Assembly: GCA_944989445.1 (NCBI GenBank)
Contig: CALYLW010000695.1
Location: forward strand, 519,233-583,232
Direction: 5' to 3'
DNA from: Ampullaceana balthica
Lineage: Eukaryota > Mollusca > Gastropoda > Lymnaeidae
DNA: 64,000 nucleotides
The notes below the pieces were generated by a model, which made no database searches, had not been told where the DNA came from, and was given only the letters and a program-made list of their open reading frames with translations. Positions 1 through 11,432 of the stretch are shown here, in pieces; the first letter of the stretch is position 1, and each line of letters starts with the position of its first letter. A program made the position numbers and the translations under genes.

Positions 1-396
1 ATACTAATATTAGTAATTTGATAAGTGAGGTATAAGTATGCAATATCACTTTAACTAACGTGACATACAATAACCAAATGATTAGGATGATTCAACTAGA
101 GTGTCTATAACTATAGTTTAGAGGCAAGGATACCAACATCTTGTTTCATATGACTAGCAATATACTAGCATAAAATCAGTAAGTTGAGTAAGTTATTCAA
201 ATGTTTATGCAACAGAAAACATTTGTTGAGTTTAAAAGTTAAGAATTAGAAGGATACAACATTACTAATTACTACTTTTATTGCATGCTTTCTGTGTTTG
301 TATCAATATGCCCATTTTATTAAAATTAAATGGCTAATTAATGTCAATGAATTGAATGGGATCAAAAAGACAGACTTTCTAATAGTTTTTGTGATA

Positions 397-806
397 ATTT
401 AGACCAGGGGTCGGGAAACCATAATTCACGAGCCTGATGTGACTCTATTGATGGCTGCATCTGGCTCTCAGACAAATGTTCGATTATTTTTTTAAAAAAA
501 GGTTTAGTCAGACTCCTTTGAGTTGACTTATGATCTACTCACTCTACATATTAATTGCATACAAAAAACAGCATAACACAATCACAATGTATAATATGTA
601 CGTTATTATTCAAAAAATCCAGAGACATAATTATTGTACTTTTGACTTTTACTTTTGGTGTTGAAAAATGAAAATGCACACATTTACTTGAAATTTTACT
701 TTTAAACACAATGTATGGCTCTCAAAGAATTACTTTTCAAAATATGTGGTGTTAATAGCTCTCTGAGACAAAAAGTTCAAAAAGTTTCCCGACCCCTGAT
801 TTAGAC
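397..806. mobile_element. Short non-autonomous hAT element with perfect 8-bp TSD
   Basis: The element body is 405-798 (394 bp). Its ends are a perfect 15-bp inverted repeat, CAGGGGTCGGGAAAC at 405 and the complement at 784-798. Identical 8-bp copies of ATTTAGAC lie outside at 397-404 and 799-806. A CAGGG-type terminus with an 8-bp duplication is the hAT signature. There is no transposase coding inside. The intact duplication suggests a fairly recent insertion. Confidence 0.9.
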
Positions 807-1539
807 ACTCATGACATTTCAATTTATTTTATTTATTAATTTTAAATTCTTTTGTAGTGCATGTACTTATAAATTATAAGTGTAAGTTAATTAAAGTTTG
901 TCATGTTTATAATAACTATATTTTCAAAGAGAAAAAAGACAAATTTTAAATCATTTAAATTTTAAAATTAATAGAAATAAATATATTTCCTTTACTTGTT
1001 GAATGTTGACTGTTTTTTCTTCCATTTAAATTTTATAAAAAATTGCAAATTCGAATAAGGCCTATTTGCATTAAAGTTTTTTTCTTCTTTAAATTTTACT
1101 TTAATAAACAAAATATATTCTAGATATGCATATATTTTATAAATCTAAAAGAATTTTAAATGACAATTTTAAAAATATCACTTTATAGTTTTCAAATATA
1201 GTTGAAAATGCTCAAAATTGAATTTTCTTTAAACACCGATTAATTTATGTTATATCTGGCTATGACCACAATTATTTGGAGAAGTAAAACTTTTTCTTCA
1301 AAAGTAAAACGATACCAATATTTACCAGTCCATAGTCTTGAAGTGCTGCATGCCTACAAACAAGTTTTACGTCGATTACAACGATTTTTTAAATCAAATA
1401 ATAGGGGGGTAAAAAAATAAATATTAATTTTTTTATGCGAAATACAAAGAAAAATATAGAAGTAATTGTAATTAAAAAAACACCAAATTAAATAAAATAA
1501 TATTAAAATTATATAGTTATATTAATTTTCATTTAGGTT
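807..1539. other. AT-rich non-coding stretch
   Basis: Very AT-rich DNA with homopolymer runs. I see no coding, RNA or repeat signal. Confidence 0.6.
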
Positions 1540-1671
1540 GGTCCACACCTAACAAATGCTCGCGAGCATTTGCCCAAGCATTACACGAACGCACTATTTT
1601 ATTGGCGAATTTTATAGTGCGTTCGTGTGATGCTTGGGCAAATGCTCTCGAGCATTTGTGAGGTGTGGACC
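1540..1671. mobile_element. Foldback MITE (near-perfect 58-bp arms)
   Basis: A 132-bp hairpin. The left arm, from GGTCCACACC at 1540, pairs with the right arm ending GGTGTGGACC at 1671. The arms are about 58 bp with only a few mismatches around a loop of about 16 bp. Each arm also contains its own small palindrome (GCTCGCGAGC or GCTCTCGAGC). The flanks extend the pairing weakly. No target duplication is certain, so the superfamily is open. Confidence 0.75.
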
Positions 1672-1692
1672 GAACTTTATCTAAAATTTAAT

Positions 1693-1816
<124 letters not shown>

Positions 1817-1817
1817 T

Positions 1818-2225
1818 TTTCCTCGTGGACCAGCGGAAAACAAACGTAAATCACTTTCCGTGATTCCATCGAGCTGATATTTTGCACATAGACCTGTGTC
1901 ACCTAACAATGCATTGTATCAAAATTTCACATTGATGGAATGTACCGTAATTAAATTAATGAGTTTTTCAGTTTATATCTATGTAGCCTATGTAGCAGTC
2001 TGCTATAGTTGACATCCACGGGTCACTGGAGGTTCACTCAAGCCCTCGATGACCACATCCCCGTGTTTTATAGCACGAGGTGTTCAGTCACGTTCAGTCT
2101 GTAATTGGCTATGCTAGTCTGTCGCACGGTGCGTATCACATTGAACATAATCAATACTTTAAGTTATGTCTCTTACGTAAGGGATTTATAGTCAAAAGCT
2201 TTGTTTTTACGGTTTATTTATTAAA
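1818..2225 (+). repeat. Dispersed repeat family R, copy 1
   Basis: About 400 bp sharing long stretches with copies near 17.8, 23.6, 61.4 and 63.3 kb. Shared parts include a GAGCTGATATTTTGCACATA-like block, CACCTAACAATGCATTGTAT, a TACCGTAATTAAATTAATGA block and a 3' part reading GGGATTTATAGTCAAAA. No coding capacity is seen. It begins directly after the CT tract. The class is unknown to me. Confidence 0.75.
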
Positions 2226-2682
2226 ATGTTATTTTGCTCAGAGGTGTAAGGACAGATCTATTAAGTAAATAAAATAAAAGCAAGTTACAATCATCGTCAT
2301 TATCTCTAATCTGTAGTTCTATTAATTAAAAATTTAGTGAAGTTAGGATCGAATAAAAATTGTGCTTATTATATAATATTAATATGGAATCATTAAAATA
2401 TTAAAAGACAACTACAGTAACAAGTTCATGAAGTTGCATCATTATACTGTTATCAAGGGGAAATTGTCAAGTAAAAAAAGGGACATTAAAAATAACTACC
2501 ATTACGCCCCTTTATTTTCCGTTGTGATTCTTTCAATTTGGTCTTGTAACAGAATTATCATTATTTTTTTAATTATTATTATTAATTCAAGTTGTTTTTG
2601 TAATAATTGAAGTCAATTTTAGAGACAAAAATTACAAGTAAATGACACTTGAGTCAGTAAAAATAACATAGGAAATGGTGTC
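2226..2682. other. AT-rich non-coding stretch
   Basis: No supported gene or repeat. Short open frames here have no recognisable content. Confidence 0.55.
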
Positions 2683-2713
2683 TGTAATATATTAAGCTTT
2701 ATTCTTGGGGGAG

Positions 2714-3928
2714 ACTATAAAGCTACACTGAATAAGCAAATAGAGCTAAATAGGTACCCTATTCCTAACATTGAGGATATTTCTTTGAAGTTTAGCAGGA
2801 GGAGACAAATTCACTGAATTAGACTTTAGTCATGCTTACACTCAACTAGAACTTCATCCGGATTCAAAAGTCTATACGACAATAAACACACATAAGGGAC
2901 TATACCAATATGAAAGACTATGTTTTGGGATATCATCCAGCCCTGGAATTTTCCAAGCTGTCATGGACAGTATTTTTCAGGACATTCCAAATGTTTGTGT
3001 TTACTTTGACAATTTATACATAACTGGTAAGAATGACACTGAACATCTTCAAACACTTGATAAAGTCTTGAAAATAGTCGGTGAAAAAGGTTTAAAAATA
3101 AACAAAGATAAATGTCAATTCATGCTGACAGATATTAGTTTTCTGGGTTATAAATTGAGCAAGCAAGGTCTCAGACCTCAACCTGAGAAAACAAAAGCCA
3201 TTAAAGAAGCACCCAAACCTAAAAATACCCAACAGCTAAGAGCTTTTTTGGGCTTGATAAATTACTATGCAAAGTTCATAGGGAATATGTCTGATAAACT
3301 ATCACCACTGTACAAGCTGCTGCAGAAAAATGCAACTTGGCACTGGGGTAAACAACAAGATGCTGCTTTTAATGCAGCAAAAGAAGCTTTGTCTTCCGAC
3401 ACCTTGCTAGCTCACTATGACCCAGGGAAAAGACTTATCTTAACATGTGATGCTTCACCAGATGGTGTAGGAGCAGTTTTATCTCACATAGATGAAAATT
3501 GTGACAGACCCATTGCTTTTGCCAGTAGATCTTTGAACCAGGCTGAGAAAAATTATTCTCAGTTAGATAGGGAAGGCTTAGGCATCATTTTTGGTGTTAA
3601 GAAATTTCACAAGTTTCTGTTTGGTAGGGAGTTCACCATCTTTACAGATCATAAGCCATTACTAGGTTTGTTTGGGGAAAACAAACCCCTGCCTGAGCAT
3701 GCCTCACCAAGGGTGCAAAGGTGGGCTATCACATTAGCCGCATACAATTATGAATTGAAATACAAACCTGGATCTGAGAATAGTGCAGATGGTCTTAGTC
3801 GTTTACCTTTAAAAAACCAAAGCCTTAGCTATGTACCAGAAGATGTATTTGTTCTTTTCACTATCATGGATAACTCCAATATAAATGTGAATGATGTTAA
3901 GAGAGGGGTTGGCCTGAAGAGTCAGTGA
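2714..3928 (+). pseudogene. Gypsy pol: reverse transcriptase and RNase H
   Basis: The coding starts inside the RT fingers (a YPIPNIEDI block near 2755) and needs a one-base frame change near 2795 to continue through ELDFSHAYTQLELHPDSK. The open frame from 2963 has 321 residues. The RT catalytic box normally reads Y-x-D-D but here is YFDN (residues 14-17), so one metal-binding aspartate is lost. RNase H follows with its acidic residues in place: D163 in TCDAS, E204, D229 in FTDHKPL and D276 in SADGLSRLP. The length and order fit the Ty3/gypsy K02A2.6-like group. Confidence 0.9.
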
Positions 3929-4581
3929 ATGATGATTTAAGGCCATATAAAATAAGAAAAATAGAGTTAAGTCTAGAAGATGGATGTGTGCTATGGGGGT
4001 CAAGGGTTATTATAACAACAGGTGTTGCGCCATGCGAATTGCTGTGTGGTAGAAAAATTAAAACTCACCTAGACCTACTACATCCAACTGTTCAAAGTTC
4101 TGTTTCCCAACATCAACATACACAAAAATTAAATCATGACAAAACATCCATTGAGAGAGAGTTTGGGGTTAATGATAATGTGTATCTGAGAAATTATGGG
4201 AGAGGGGAAAAATGGATACCAGGTCAAATTGTTCAATGCACAGGACCTGTGTCTTATAAAGTAAAAACAAATAATGGACTTATTGTCCGTAGACATGCAG
4301 ACCAGTTAAAAATAACTTGTGCAGATAATGAGTGCGATTCTGTCAATCCCACCAGATCTGACCGGTTCACACCAACTTAGTTTGTTCCACAACCAATGTC
4401 TGTTGATATGAATGAACCAAGTACTCTAGAGTCAGAAAATGTAAATTCTGGAATTAAGGATTTAGATCCTAGACTCCATGAGCTAGAGAGTCCAGATGGT
4501 CAGAATCTTGAGTCACCAAATCAACAGCCACTGAGAAGGTCAAACAGGACAATCAAAGTCCCAGATAAGTTAAACCTTTGA
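3905..4581 (+). pseudogene. Gypsy integrase remnant lacking its catalytic core
   Basis: The frame opens with the pre-integrase segment (ELSLEDGCVLWGSR) and jumps near 4015-4025 straight to the post-core segment (GVAPCELLCGRKIKTHLDLL). The HHCC zinc-binding and D,D-35-E regions are absent. The C-terminal domain follows (VYLRNYGRGEKWIPGQIV, then a GPVSYKVK block) and ends near 4380. A second short frame to 4581 carries the usual pol tail (RRSNRTIKVPDKLNL). The deletion is internal, and the element could not integrate on its own. Confidence 0.85.
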
Positions 4582-5289
4582 TTTTAAAAGTTAAGAGGAC
4601 TTTGAAATCATTGTTTTGTATTTTAATTATGTTGTGGCATATTTTGCATTTGTTGGTAAGGATTTAATCTACCAAATGATTCAAATTCATATAATGTTCA
4701 TGTTACAACAGTGGCGTCACTAGGGGGGTGCGGGGGGGGGCGGGCCGCCCCGGGTGACACCCAACAGGGGGTGACACCCAAGCCTAAAATTTTACTGTGT
4801 ACGATTTTATGTCAGAAAAAAAAGAATACACATTTTTTTCATCTACAAAGAAATTAAGAAATACAATGAAATAAGTTGAACACGAATACTTTTTATTATG
4901 AAAATATCAGTTAACATGCAATTACAAAACAGTCCCAGCACACAAACAACATCAAAACAAATTAGGTAAAAAAATAAAGAAAAAACAGTCGCAGCGGATA
5001 GATCTTTAAAAAAGGCTGGGCATGAAAGAGGCAGGGTCTTATGTTTTAAAAGATATAAAGCCATTTGGGCTTTGACACACCGACACCATGGACGAATCCC
5101 ACCTCACGACTCCCTCCACAACAGTGGGGTGGGGGGATACGATTTTTATCCCCCCAAAAAATCAAAAGATGGGTTTTCTTTGTTGATGTTTTTCTCTAGG
5201 AAAATTATGAATTCAATGTCTTTGAGGTAATATTTTGTTTTATATATATTTATTAAAGGCGTGAAAGCATAAATATGCATGTTTATATA

Positions 5290-5380
5290 CAGGTAGTCCT
5301 CCGTTACGACAGCCCCATCCCGAATTAACGCTGTTTTGTGGTTACGAAAGCGCCCCATAAAGATAATATTACGAGTTATT
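5290..5380. mobile_element. Possible end of a pogo-like (Tc1/mariner) element
   Basis: The sequence ACAGGTAGTCCTCCGTTACG followed by GTGGTTACGAAAGC resembles pogo/Tigger-type termini (CAGTnGTCCCTCG...). Only one end is visible and no TA-flanked partner was found, so this is weak. Confidence 0.3.
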
Positions 5381-5897
5381 CCGTATTTTAAATATTTTTT
5401 TAAAAACTTTTGTTTTTCATGAGGTAACGAAAATGTTTTCTCTATTTGAAATAAAAAAATTATTGAAAAATATGTATTATTAATTATTATTTCAACCTAC
5501 AACTTTCGTTTGCGAATTTTTCTCAAGTCAGTAAAGCTAAGTAAGCTTACAAGTTCCTTTTCAATGCTCATTACAGAGAGCATATTCAGTCTTTGTTGTC
5601 CCATGCAAATTCTAACTCATTTTATATTCTTTTCAACTATGAAAAAGATCTTTCTCTGCTGCAGTTTGATGTAATCATTGAAAGATAGATGCGAAGTGCG
5701 ACGTGTACATTTGTAAAGGACTGTATGAAATTTAGCTCATTCAAAGGCAATAAAATATATAGCTCTGTGCACCTGTTTTGAGTTTCGCATTGGGCTACTT
5801 CCTTTTTCTTACCCTGGGGCTGGACAATAACTTTTTTAAGAGTCCTGAAAATTGGACTAAAATTCTGAAGGTAAGAAGTCTTCGAAATCACTTGAAC

Positions 5898-6045
5898 ATT
5901 CTTATCTTATCTTATCTGTTTACAGACGCTCCTTCTATACAGAAGATTATTGCGTCCTACGCTTATCTATGGTTTGTGTTTAGTCCTGCATTTTTATTAG
6001 AGATTTAAATTTTGATAAAGTGTTGGTTTTCCTGGATTCTTCCAT
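5898..6045 (-). mobile_element. 5'-truncated LINE 3' tail
   Basis: On the minus strand this matches the 3' end of the LINE at 24.4-26.3 kb: ATGCAGGACTAAACACAAAC, then CGCAATAATCTTCTGTATAG, GAAGGAGCGTCTG and a terminal AGATAAGATAAGATA. The match extends upstream into the last codons of that LINE's ORF (CCAGGAAAACCAACAC). It sits inside the hAT element, so it was inserted after or carried by it. Confidence 0.8.
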
Positions 6046-6402
6046 TAACTTGGCTGCTGCACATCGGATGGCGAAATTGCTGAACTCAGTTAAGTTTGTA
6101 AGAAAGACAAATTTCTCATGTAGTATTTATATGCTCCTAACCGATGTTGTAGGGCTTAAGAAAGTTTGTCAATGATTACCAGAAATACCTCAACCTTGAA
6201 TTTTTGTGTTGGGGAGAATACTGTTTTGGTGATGTCCCTTTATCAAACTGACGCTTTCTTTCTTTTTTTTTAAAATAGCATTGAAGATTGCTTTTAACTT
6301 TTTTTTTACCACGGACTTGTCCTTTCCTTTGTCTTCATAAGAATCAAATTAATAATGCTTTCTTTTAACAAACTCAATGAGAGACTTCCTTTCTAAAATT
6401 GT

Positions 6403-6850
6403 TTACCAAATTTCAAGTAAAATAGCGACTCCCAGTCCAAGTTTCTTTAGAAATCCTTCTGCTTCAAGTCGACAGTCACGTGGCTGATTTTCATATGTTG
6501 TTAATTCTTCCAGTGCTGCGATATTCTCATGGTATGAGTTATTAACAGACCTTACAGCATCATGCCAGGCTGACCATCTTGTGTCAGACAAAGGCTTGTA
6601 ACATGTATCAATTTCATGTGTTTTTGAAGTACCTGTCAACGATGAGTAGATGCAACAAGTCGGGTATAAAGATTTTGTAGAAGACAAAATATCTGACTGC
6701 AGCAGGGCAACCTGCTGCACTTTTGCCAACCAAATTAAGGGAATGGGCTGTGCACGGCACATAATGAGCAACACTGCACTTCTCACGAAGAATAGTCTGG
6801 TTTCCGTTATACTTCCTACTCATATTTGCAGCATTGCCTTATGACAGTCC
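6403..6850 (-). pseudogene. hAT transposase fragment (ZMYM1-like type)
   Basis: Overlapping minus-strand frames give CTAHSLNLVGKSAAGCPAAV in one frame and DTCYKPLSDTRWSAWHDAVR, then HENIAALEEL in another. This is the central part of hAT transposases of the kind annotated as zinc finger MYM-type protein 1-like. Frameshifts separate the blocks. The N-terminal zinc finger and the C-terminal dimerisation block were not found, so it cannot make an active enzyme. Confidence 0.75.
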
Positions 6851-7730
6851 AAGGCATTTTCAGGGATTCATACAAACATTTGCCTTCATCTTTACTATAC
6901 GCTATAATAAGTCTGGGGGACCTTAAATTATTGGGGGCCCACTGGCTTTAGCCCGTTCAACACATCCCTTTTAATCCGCCATAAGGGGACTGGGTCACGC
7001 ATCTGTGACGATGTGTGACGAGAGGGAGGGTGTGTTTAAAAAATGTGACGTCACATCAAAAAGGCGCAACTTTAAATAAAAGTTCCACTTAAATATTTGA
7101 TTTTTTATCATTTATTTAATGACGTTTTCAATGGCTTCACGCGTGTTACGATATTAGAGTACAGACTTACCCGAAATACATATTTAAGTGACAAAAACTA
7201 ATTTGCTACATGCTAATTTTAAAATAGAAAATACGTCTTTGGGGGGGGGGCGGTGTCAAAGCTTTGTGACGTCATAAGGTTAAAAAGGGGTGGGGTCTAA
7301 GTTTTTGTGACAAATTATGACGCTGGGGGAGGGTGGGGTAAAAATCGGCAACCGTGACGTCATTTATGGACGGCTCCTTCAGTCGTGAAGGGGTGACACC
7401 ATGATCTACCGCCCCGGGTGACACCAGCCCTAGTGACGCCTCTGTGTTACAATATAATTTAGTGATTCATTAGATTGTTTAACATTTCAGAAGGAATGCA
7501 TATATATAGTGTTTTGTATTGACTTTTGAAGTGTTATTAATTGAAAAGGGATCATTATTCATAATTCAGTTTCATACATTCCTTTATAAGATAGCAATGA
7601 TAAATTCAATCTTTCTTTTATTATTGCTTGGCAATTCTAATGTTTTAAAGTAGAAAATAAAAAGGTAATTTTAAGATACTATCATTTATTCTCTTGAAAG
7701 CTATGTTAGTATTTACTAAGGGTAAAGGGA

Positions 7731-7895
7731 TGTAATATATTAAGCTTTATTCTTGGGGGAGCTCACTCTCTGTTATTAGTATTAGTCTTATAATGTTTGA
7801 GTGATGTCCCTTACATGTTGAGTTCCGTTTTAAGATACAGAAATAAACAAGGTACACTGTAAGATGGCTTCTTCGTCTGTTGTATCATTATAACA
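7731..7895 (+). repeat. 3' LTR of the gypsy element
   Basis: A 165-bp segment from TGTAATATATT to ATTATAACA has TG...CA ends and follows a polypurine tract directly. Its first 31 bp equal 2683-2713. It contains AAATAAAC as a possible polyadenylation signal. Confidence 0.75.
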
Positions 7896-9323
7896 TCGGC
7901 TAAATCTACTTCAGTGTCACTTATAAATTTTAATCTTTTCTTTACAACTTATATTAACAAAAAGTAGCTAAACATTTACACCATTTGATTGTGATAAAAT
8001 GTTATAGTTATAGTGTTAATTATCATTATTTTTTCGTTTTGGTTCCATGCGGAATAATTATTTTCGAATTTTATATTTCTTTTTTTTCTTCAAATTTTTA
8101 GGCAAACGTTCCAGTTCCAAACAAAAAAAATCACATACGTTCTATTATTCTGATATGGCTGCGTAGTTTAGTCTAATAATATGTGAAGTAATTACTATTC
8201 AACTAAATATAGGGAATACAAATTTCTAAACGGCTGTCTTAACACGCAGACTTGTAAAAAAAAATAATGTAATTATATTTAAGTTTTTTTTTAATATTAA
8301 GATTTATAGTTAAAAAAAACAACAACACTAGATTGTAATTCACTGTAATAAATTCAAATTTTAAAACAGAAATATATTTACAATATTTTCTTTTAAACAT
8401 CAAAGACTCACTTCAAGTAATTTAAAATGTTGAGTGAGCGCATGGAATTATGGGTCAACATGTTAAAACAAATCTTCACATTGTTAGAAACATGTAGAAA
8501 GTGATAGTTTATTTTAAATGCCAACAGTTTTTTTTTAATTTATTAATTTTTTTTTATTGTTGTTGTTGTTCGTTTGTATGTTCCTGAACTGAAGCCCATT
8601 GCCGCTTGTCAATCGGTGGGCTCGGCACAGTTGTCTGTCGATCCATCATGAAATGGAAGCCTTTCGCGTCACTCCTAAATAATCAGAAGAGGGTTACACA
8701 CGCATATGAGTCATATGAGGGATGTTTTATTTTCTTGATTTAAAGTTACTTGAGGTAATCCCTTAAAATTACAATTCCTTCGAAAAGGTTGGCTTCGTTT
8801 CCCTTTAAAGTATACATTTTGAGACAAATACACAAGGTCGTATTGTGTGTGATCTAAGTGAAATACATCTTGACACATATGTCTTCAAGCCATACTAATT
8901 ATACTAATAGTTTAAAAAGACATGATTAGGTTTAAGGTTTAAAAAATACAATAGGCAATTAAATGGGTCCTTTGGCTCAACATCTCGGACAAGGCAACAA
9001 AAACAACGGATACATTTTAGTTAACAAATACAACTAATCTGTGAAATCAGACGAACATGGATTATTTGAGAAGAAAACCCACAGATCAAATAAAATTATT
9101 ATTGAAGTTATCAAATATAGATCAGCATCTCTTGGAAACATCTCACCCCCTTGTTAAGTCGGGGCACATTCTTTAGTCCATTTTGAGACAACTTTCATGA
9201 GTCGTAATTCACTTTAGTCCGTTCGCAATTTCAACATTTTTTCCTAGAATTTTTAGGACATTAAATAAATTGTACTTGCCAGGGAAAAAAGTTACTTTGC
9301 AAACGTATCTGTCTACTTAATCT
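7896..9323. other. Non-coding stretch
   Basis: AT-rich, with (GTT)n near 8562 and a slightly GC-richer patch at 8580-8700. I could not assign a gene, RNA or known repeat. Confidence 0.55.
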
Positions 9324-9514
9324 CAGAAGTGTCACAAGAGGGGTCCATACCGCACCGAGTGACACCATTACAAGGGGTGACACCAAAACGTAAAATTGTG
9401 TATGTTCCCCTTATTTGGCACTGGCAGACTCAAAGGAGTTCACTGGGGTAAATCGTGAGGGGGTGACACCATGAGCAGCCGCACTGCTTTACACCAACCC
9501 TAGTGACGCCTCTG
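9324..9514. mobile_element. Short hAT MITE, family A
   Basis: The element runs from CAGAAGTGTCAC to GTGACGCCTCTG and has the GGGTGACACC subterminal repeats of the 4709-7444 element. It matches the 43499-43698 copy through most of its length (GGGGTGACACCAAAACGTAA). The flanking 8-mers CTTAATCT and TTAAATCT are similar but not identical. Confidence 0.75.
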
Positions 9515-10151
9515 TTAAATCTCTGTTTTCAACCTCCCCCTCACTTCCAAACCTCCCACTGCCAACACACTCACTACAATCACCTCGGTGCCAACCAGTT
9601 CCGCTGCTAAAGACCTAGTTGTAAGATATTGCCTGAATAACAATTCCGAAATTTAAGTTTGTTTTTAGAGAGTTTGTTATTTCTCAGATAGGAAAACGTC
9701 GTATCCCATTTCATTTTGTTTCTATTTTTATAAAAGTATTTCGCAAAAGAATGTTTTTCAGCCAAAATATAGACGTTTAGTAGTAAAATAATCTTGCGAA
9801 ATGCTTTGGTGCCATAAAGTTGTAAGCAAGTTTGTATCTCAGTTAAGTGTACAAAGCAGATTAAAATCACCATTAACTTTACAAAGATCTGTTTATATAA
9901 GTCCAAAAAGAACTCTCGGTTATTTGATCAATATATATTAATAACTAAACGGCTTCGACTGAAAACCAAGATGCAGTAGTAGATTTCAACAAAAAATTAC
10001 AGAGCTCTTAGAAAACTGGTCCGAAAATGAGTATCTTTCACTCTCAAACTTTTCCAGAAATTCATCCGCATTGCTTTCAGTCGTGTCAGTAGATAGAGGC
10101 TCCATTTAAATAAATATTTATCAATATTCATTATCTTGTATTTAAAAAATA
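9515..10151. other. Non-coding stretch
   Basis: A C-rich patch (9520-9600) is followed by AT-rich DNA. A 99-codon minus-strand frame at 9607-9906 has no recognisable domain and a biased composition. Confidence 0.5.
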
Positions 10152-10753
10152 CAGTAGTGCCTCGAGATACGAATGATTAAAGATACGAAAGATCCAAGAT
10201 ACGCAAAGGCCACTGGAAGAATTTTTTATTCCAAGATACGAAAAAATTCAAGATACGAAAGGCCACTGGAAGAATTGTTTTCAAAGTTATGAGAAAAAAA
10301 ATCCAAGATACGAAAAAACGCGCAGCTGACAACAATGTAAACAACGTGACGTCATTCAACGCGTTTAACAGTTCTGCTCTCCTATTGGTCAAGTCCAGCC
10401 CTATTGCTGTGTTGCAGCTGTGTGTTCGTTAGTGTCCCGCACTCCCGCACGCTTTATTTACTGTGTAGTTAGTTTGGTGTTGGTGTCCTAAATTCGTGAA
10501 AATGTTCGTGAGCTTTTTGTAAACGTTTTATTTTTCATTTATTATTTTCTGTTTTCATTGTTCTAATATTATTTCTTTGATTTATAATGAGTACTTTTAA
10601 GGATTGAAGAATAAAACTTTGTTTTAGTGTTGTTTCTGTGTGGCTTGGAACGGATTAAGTATTTTACATGTAAAACTTAGTTCGAGATACGAAAGGTCCA
10701 AGATACGAAAGCCAACCAGGAACGGATTAATTTCGTATCTCGAGGTACCACTG
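10152..10753. mobile_element. Pogo/Tigger-like MITE with TA target duplication
   Basis: A 602-bp element with ends CAGTAGTGCCTCGAGATACG and CGTATCTCGAGGTACCACTG, flanked by TA on both sides (10150-10151 and 10754-10755). The subterminal regions hold iterated GATACGAAA motifs in direct orientation near both ends. There is no transposase inside. The ends and TA duplication place it with Tc1/mariner-pogo elements. Confidence 0.85.
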
Positions 10754-10898
10754 TAATTAAATAAATCAGGATAATGTTTTAATTTTAATTTACGCAAATG
10801 GATTTTGATTTTTTTAAGTCTACCAGTTTTTTGTGTTGTTTTCTTTTGTTTTGTTTTGTTTTTTGTTTTTTTAAAATACATTTATTTAGTGGCTAGGG

Positions 10899-11101
10899 CA
10901 GGAGTGGCCAGACTTGTAGCAACTGAGAAACATTTAAAAAATATATTTTAAAAATTGTTGAGAGCCGCATTAAAGCACTATGAGTTATTAAACCTGGCTT
11001 GGAAATCTTCCAGTAATCCTTGTAAATTGTAACATATCTTTCATAAATTTTACGCGAGCCGCAATGTGAACACAGAAGAGCCGAGGTTTAGCCACCATTA
11101 G
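10899..11101. mobile_element. Short hAT-like MITE, family B
   Basis: It starts CAGGAGTGGCCAGACTTG and matches the reverse complement of 42679-42897 almost throughout (AGAGCCGCATTAAAGCACTA, GAGCCGCAATGTGAACACAG). A short deletion removes part of the right side. No clear target duplication. Confidence 0.65.
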
Positions 11102-11432
11102 TCGTGCCAAAAGAAATTTCGGCATAATGTCTAAAGCCCATATAAAATATTGTATGATTTTCAGATAATTATTGTGTAGCGTGATACCAGAAACAGAAAT
11201 ATGTGTAATGGAGTCAAGAAAATTGAAAACTCTAAATTCTCAATAATAACGAGCAGCCAATGGTACAGCATCATAAAATCAATAAACAGACGAGAGTAAT
11301 GCAGCAAGTACTTGACATTATTGTTACCAATCCTTATAACAATTGTTAAAACGGGGGAGGCTGTCAAGGGGGAGGAGGGGTTTTTTTTTCAAGGTACATG
11401 AACCAAAAAGCCACTAAGGGGGAATAAAAGCA

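Larger units (their letters stand above)
4709..7444 (-). mobile_element. hAT element nested in the gypsy copy, perfect 8-bp TSD
   Basis: The 2736-bp element starts CAGTGGCGTCACTAGGG and ends CCCTAGTGACGCCTCTG. TGTTACAA is duplicated at 4701-4708 and 7445-7452. The subterminal sequence is a G-rich GGGTGACACC motif seen also in small relatives near 9.3, 43.5, 50.2 and 61.1 kb. A broken transposase reading on the minus strand occupies about 6400-6850, and a LINE 3' tail is inserted at about 5898-6045. It may be the parent type of the short elements. Confidence 0.9.
2683..7895 (+). mobile_element. Degenerate Ty3/gypsy LTR retrotransposon
   Basis: A 31-bp piece matching the start of the LTR (TGTAATATATTAAGCTTTAT...) lies at 2683-2713 and is followed at once by reverse-transcriptase coding. 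The rest of the 5' LTR, gag, protease and the start of RT are missing. RT, RNase H and parts of integrase follow to 4581. The 3' LTR is at 7731-7895, preceded by a polypurine tract (AAGGGTAAAGGGA). A hAT element (4709-7444) interrupts the 3' untranslated part. No target duplication is visible at the outer ends, fitting a deleted, inactive copy. Confidence 0.85.
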
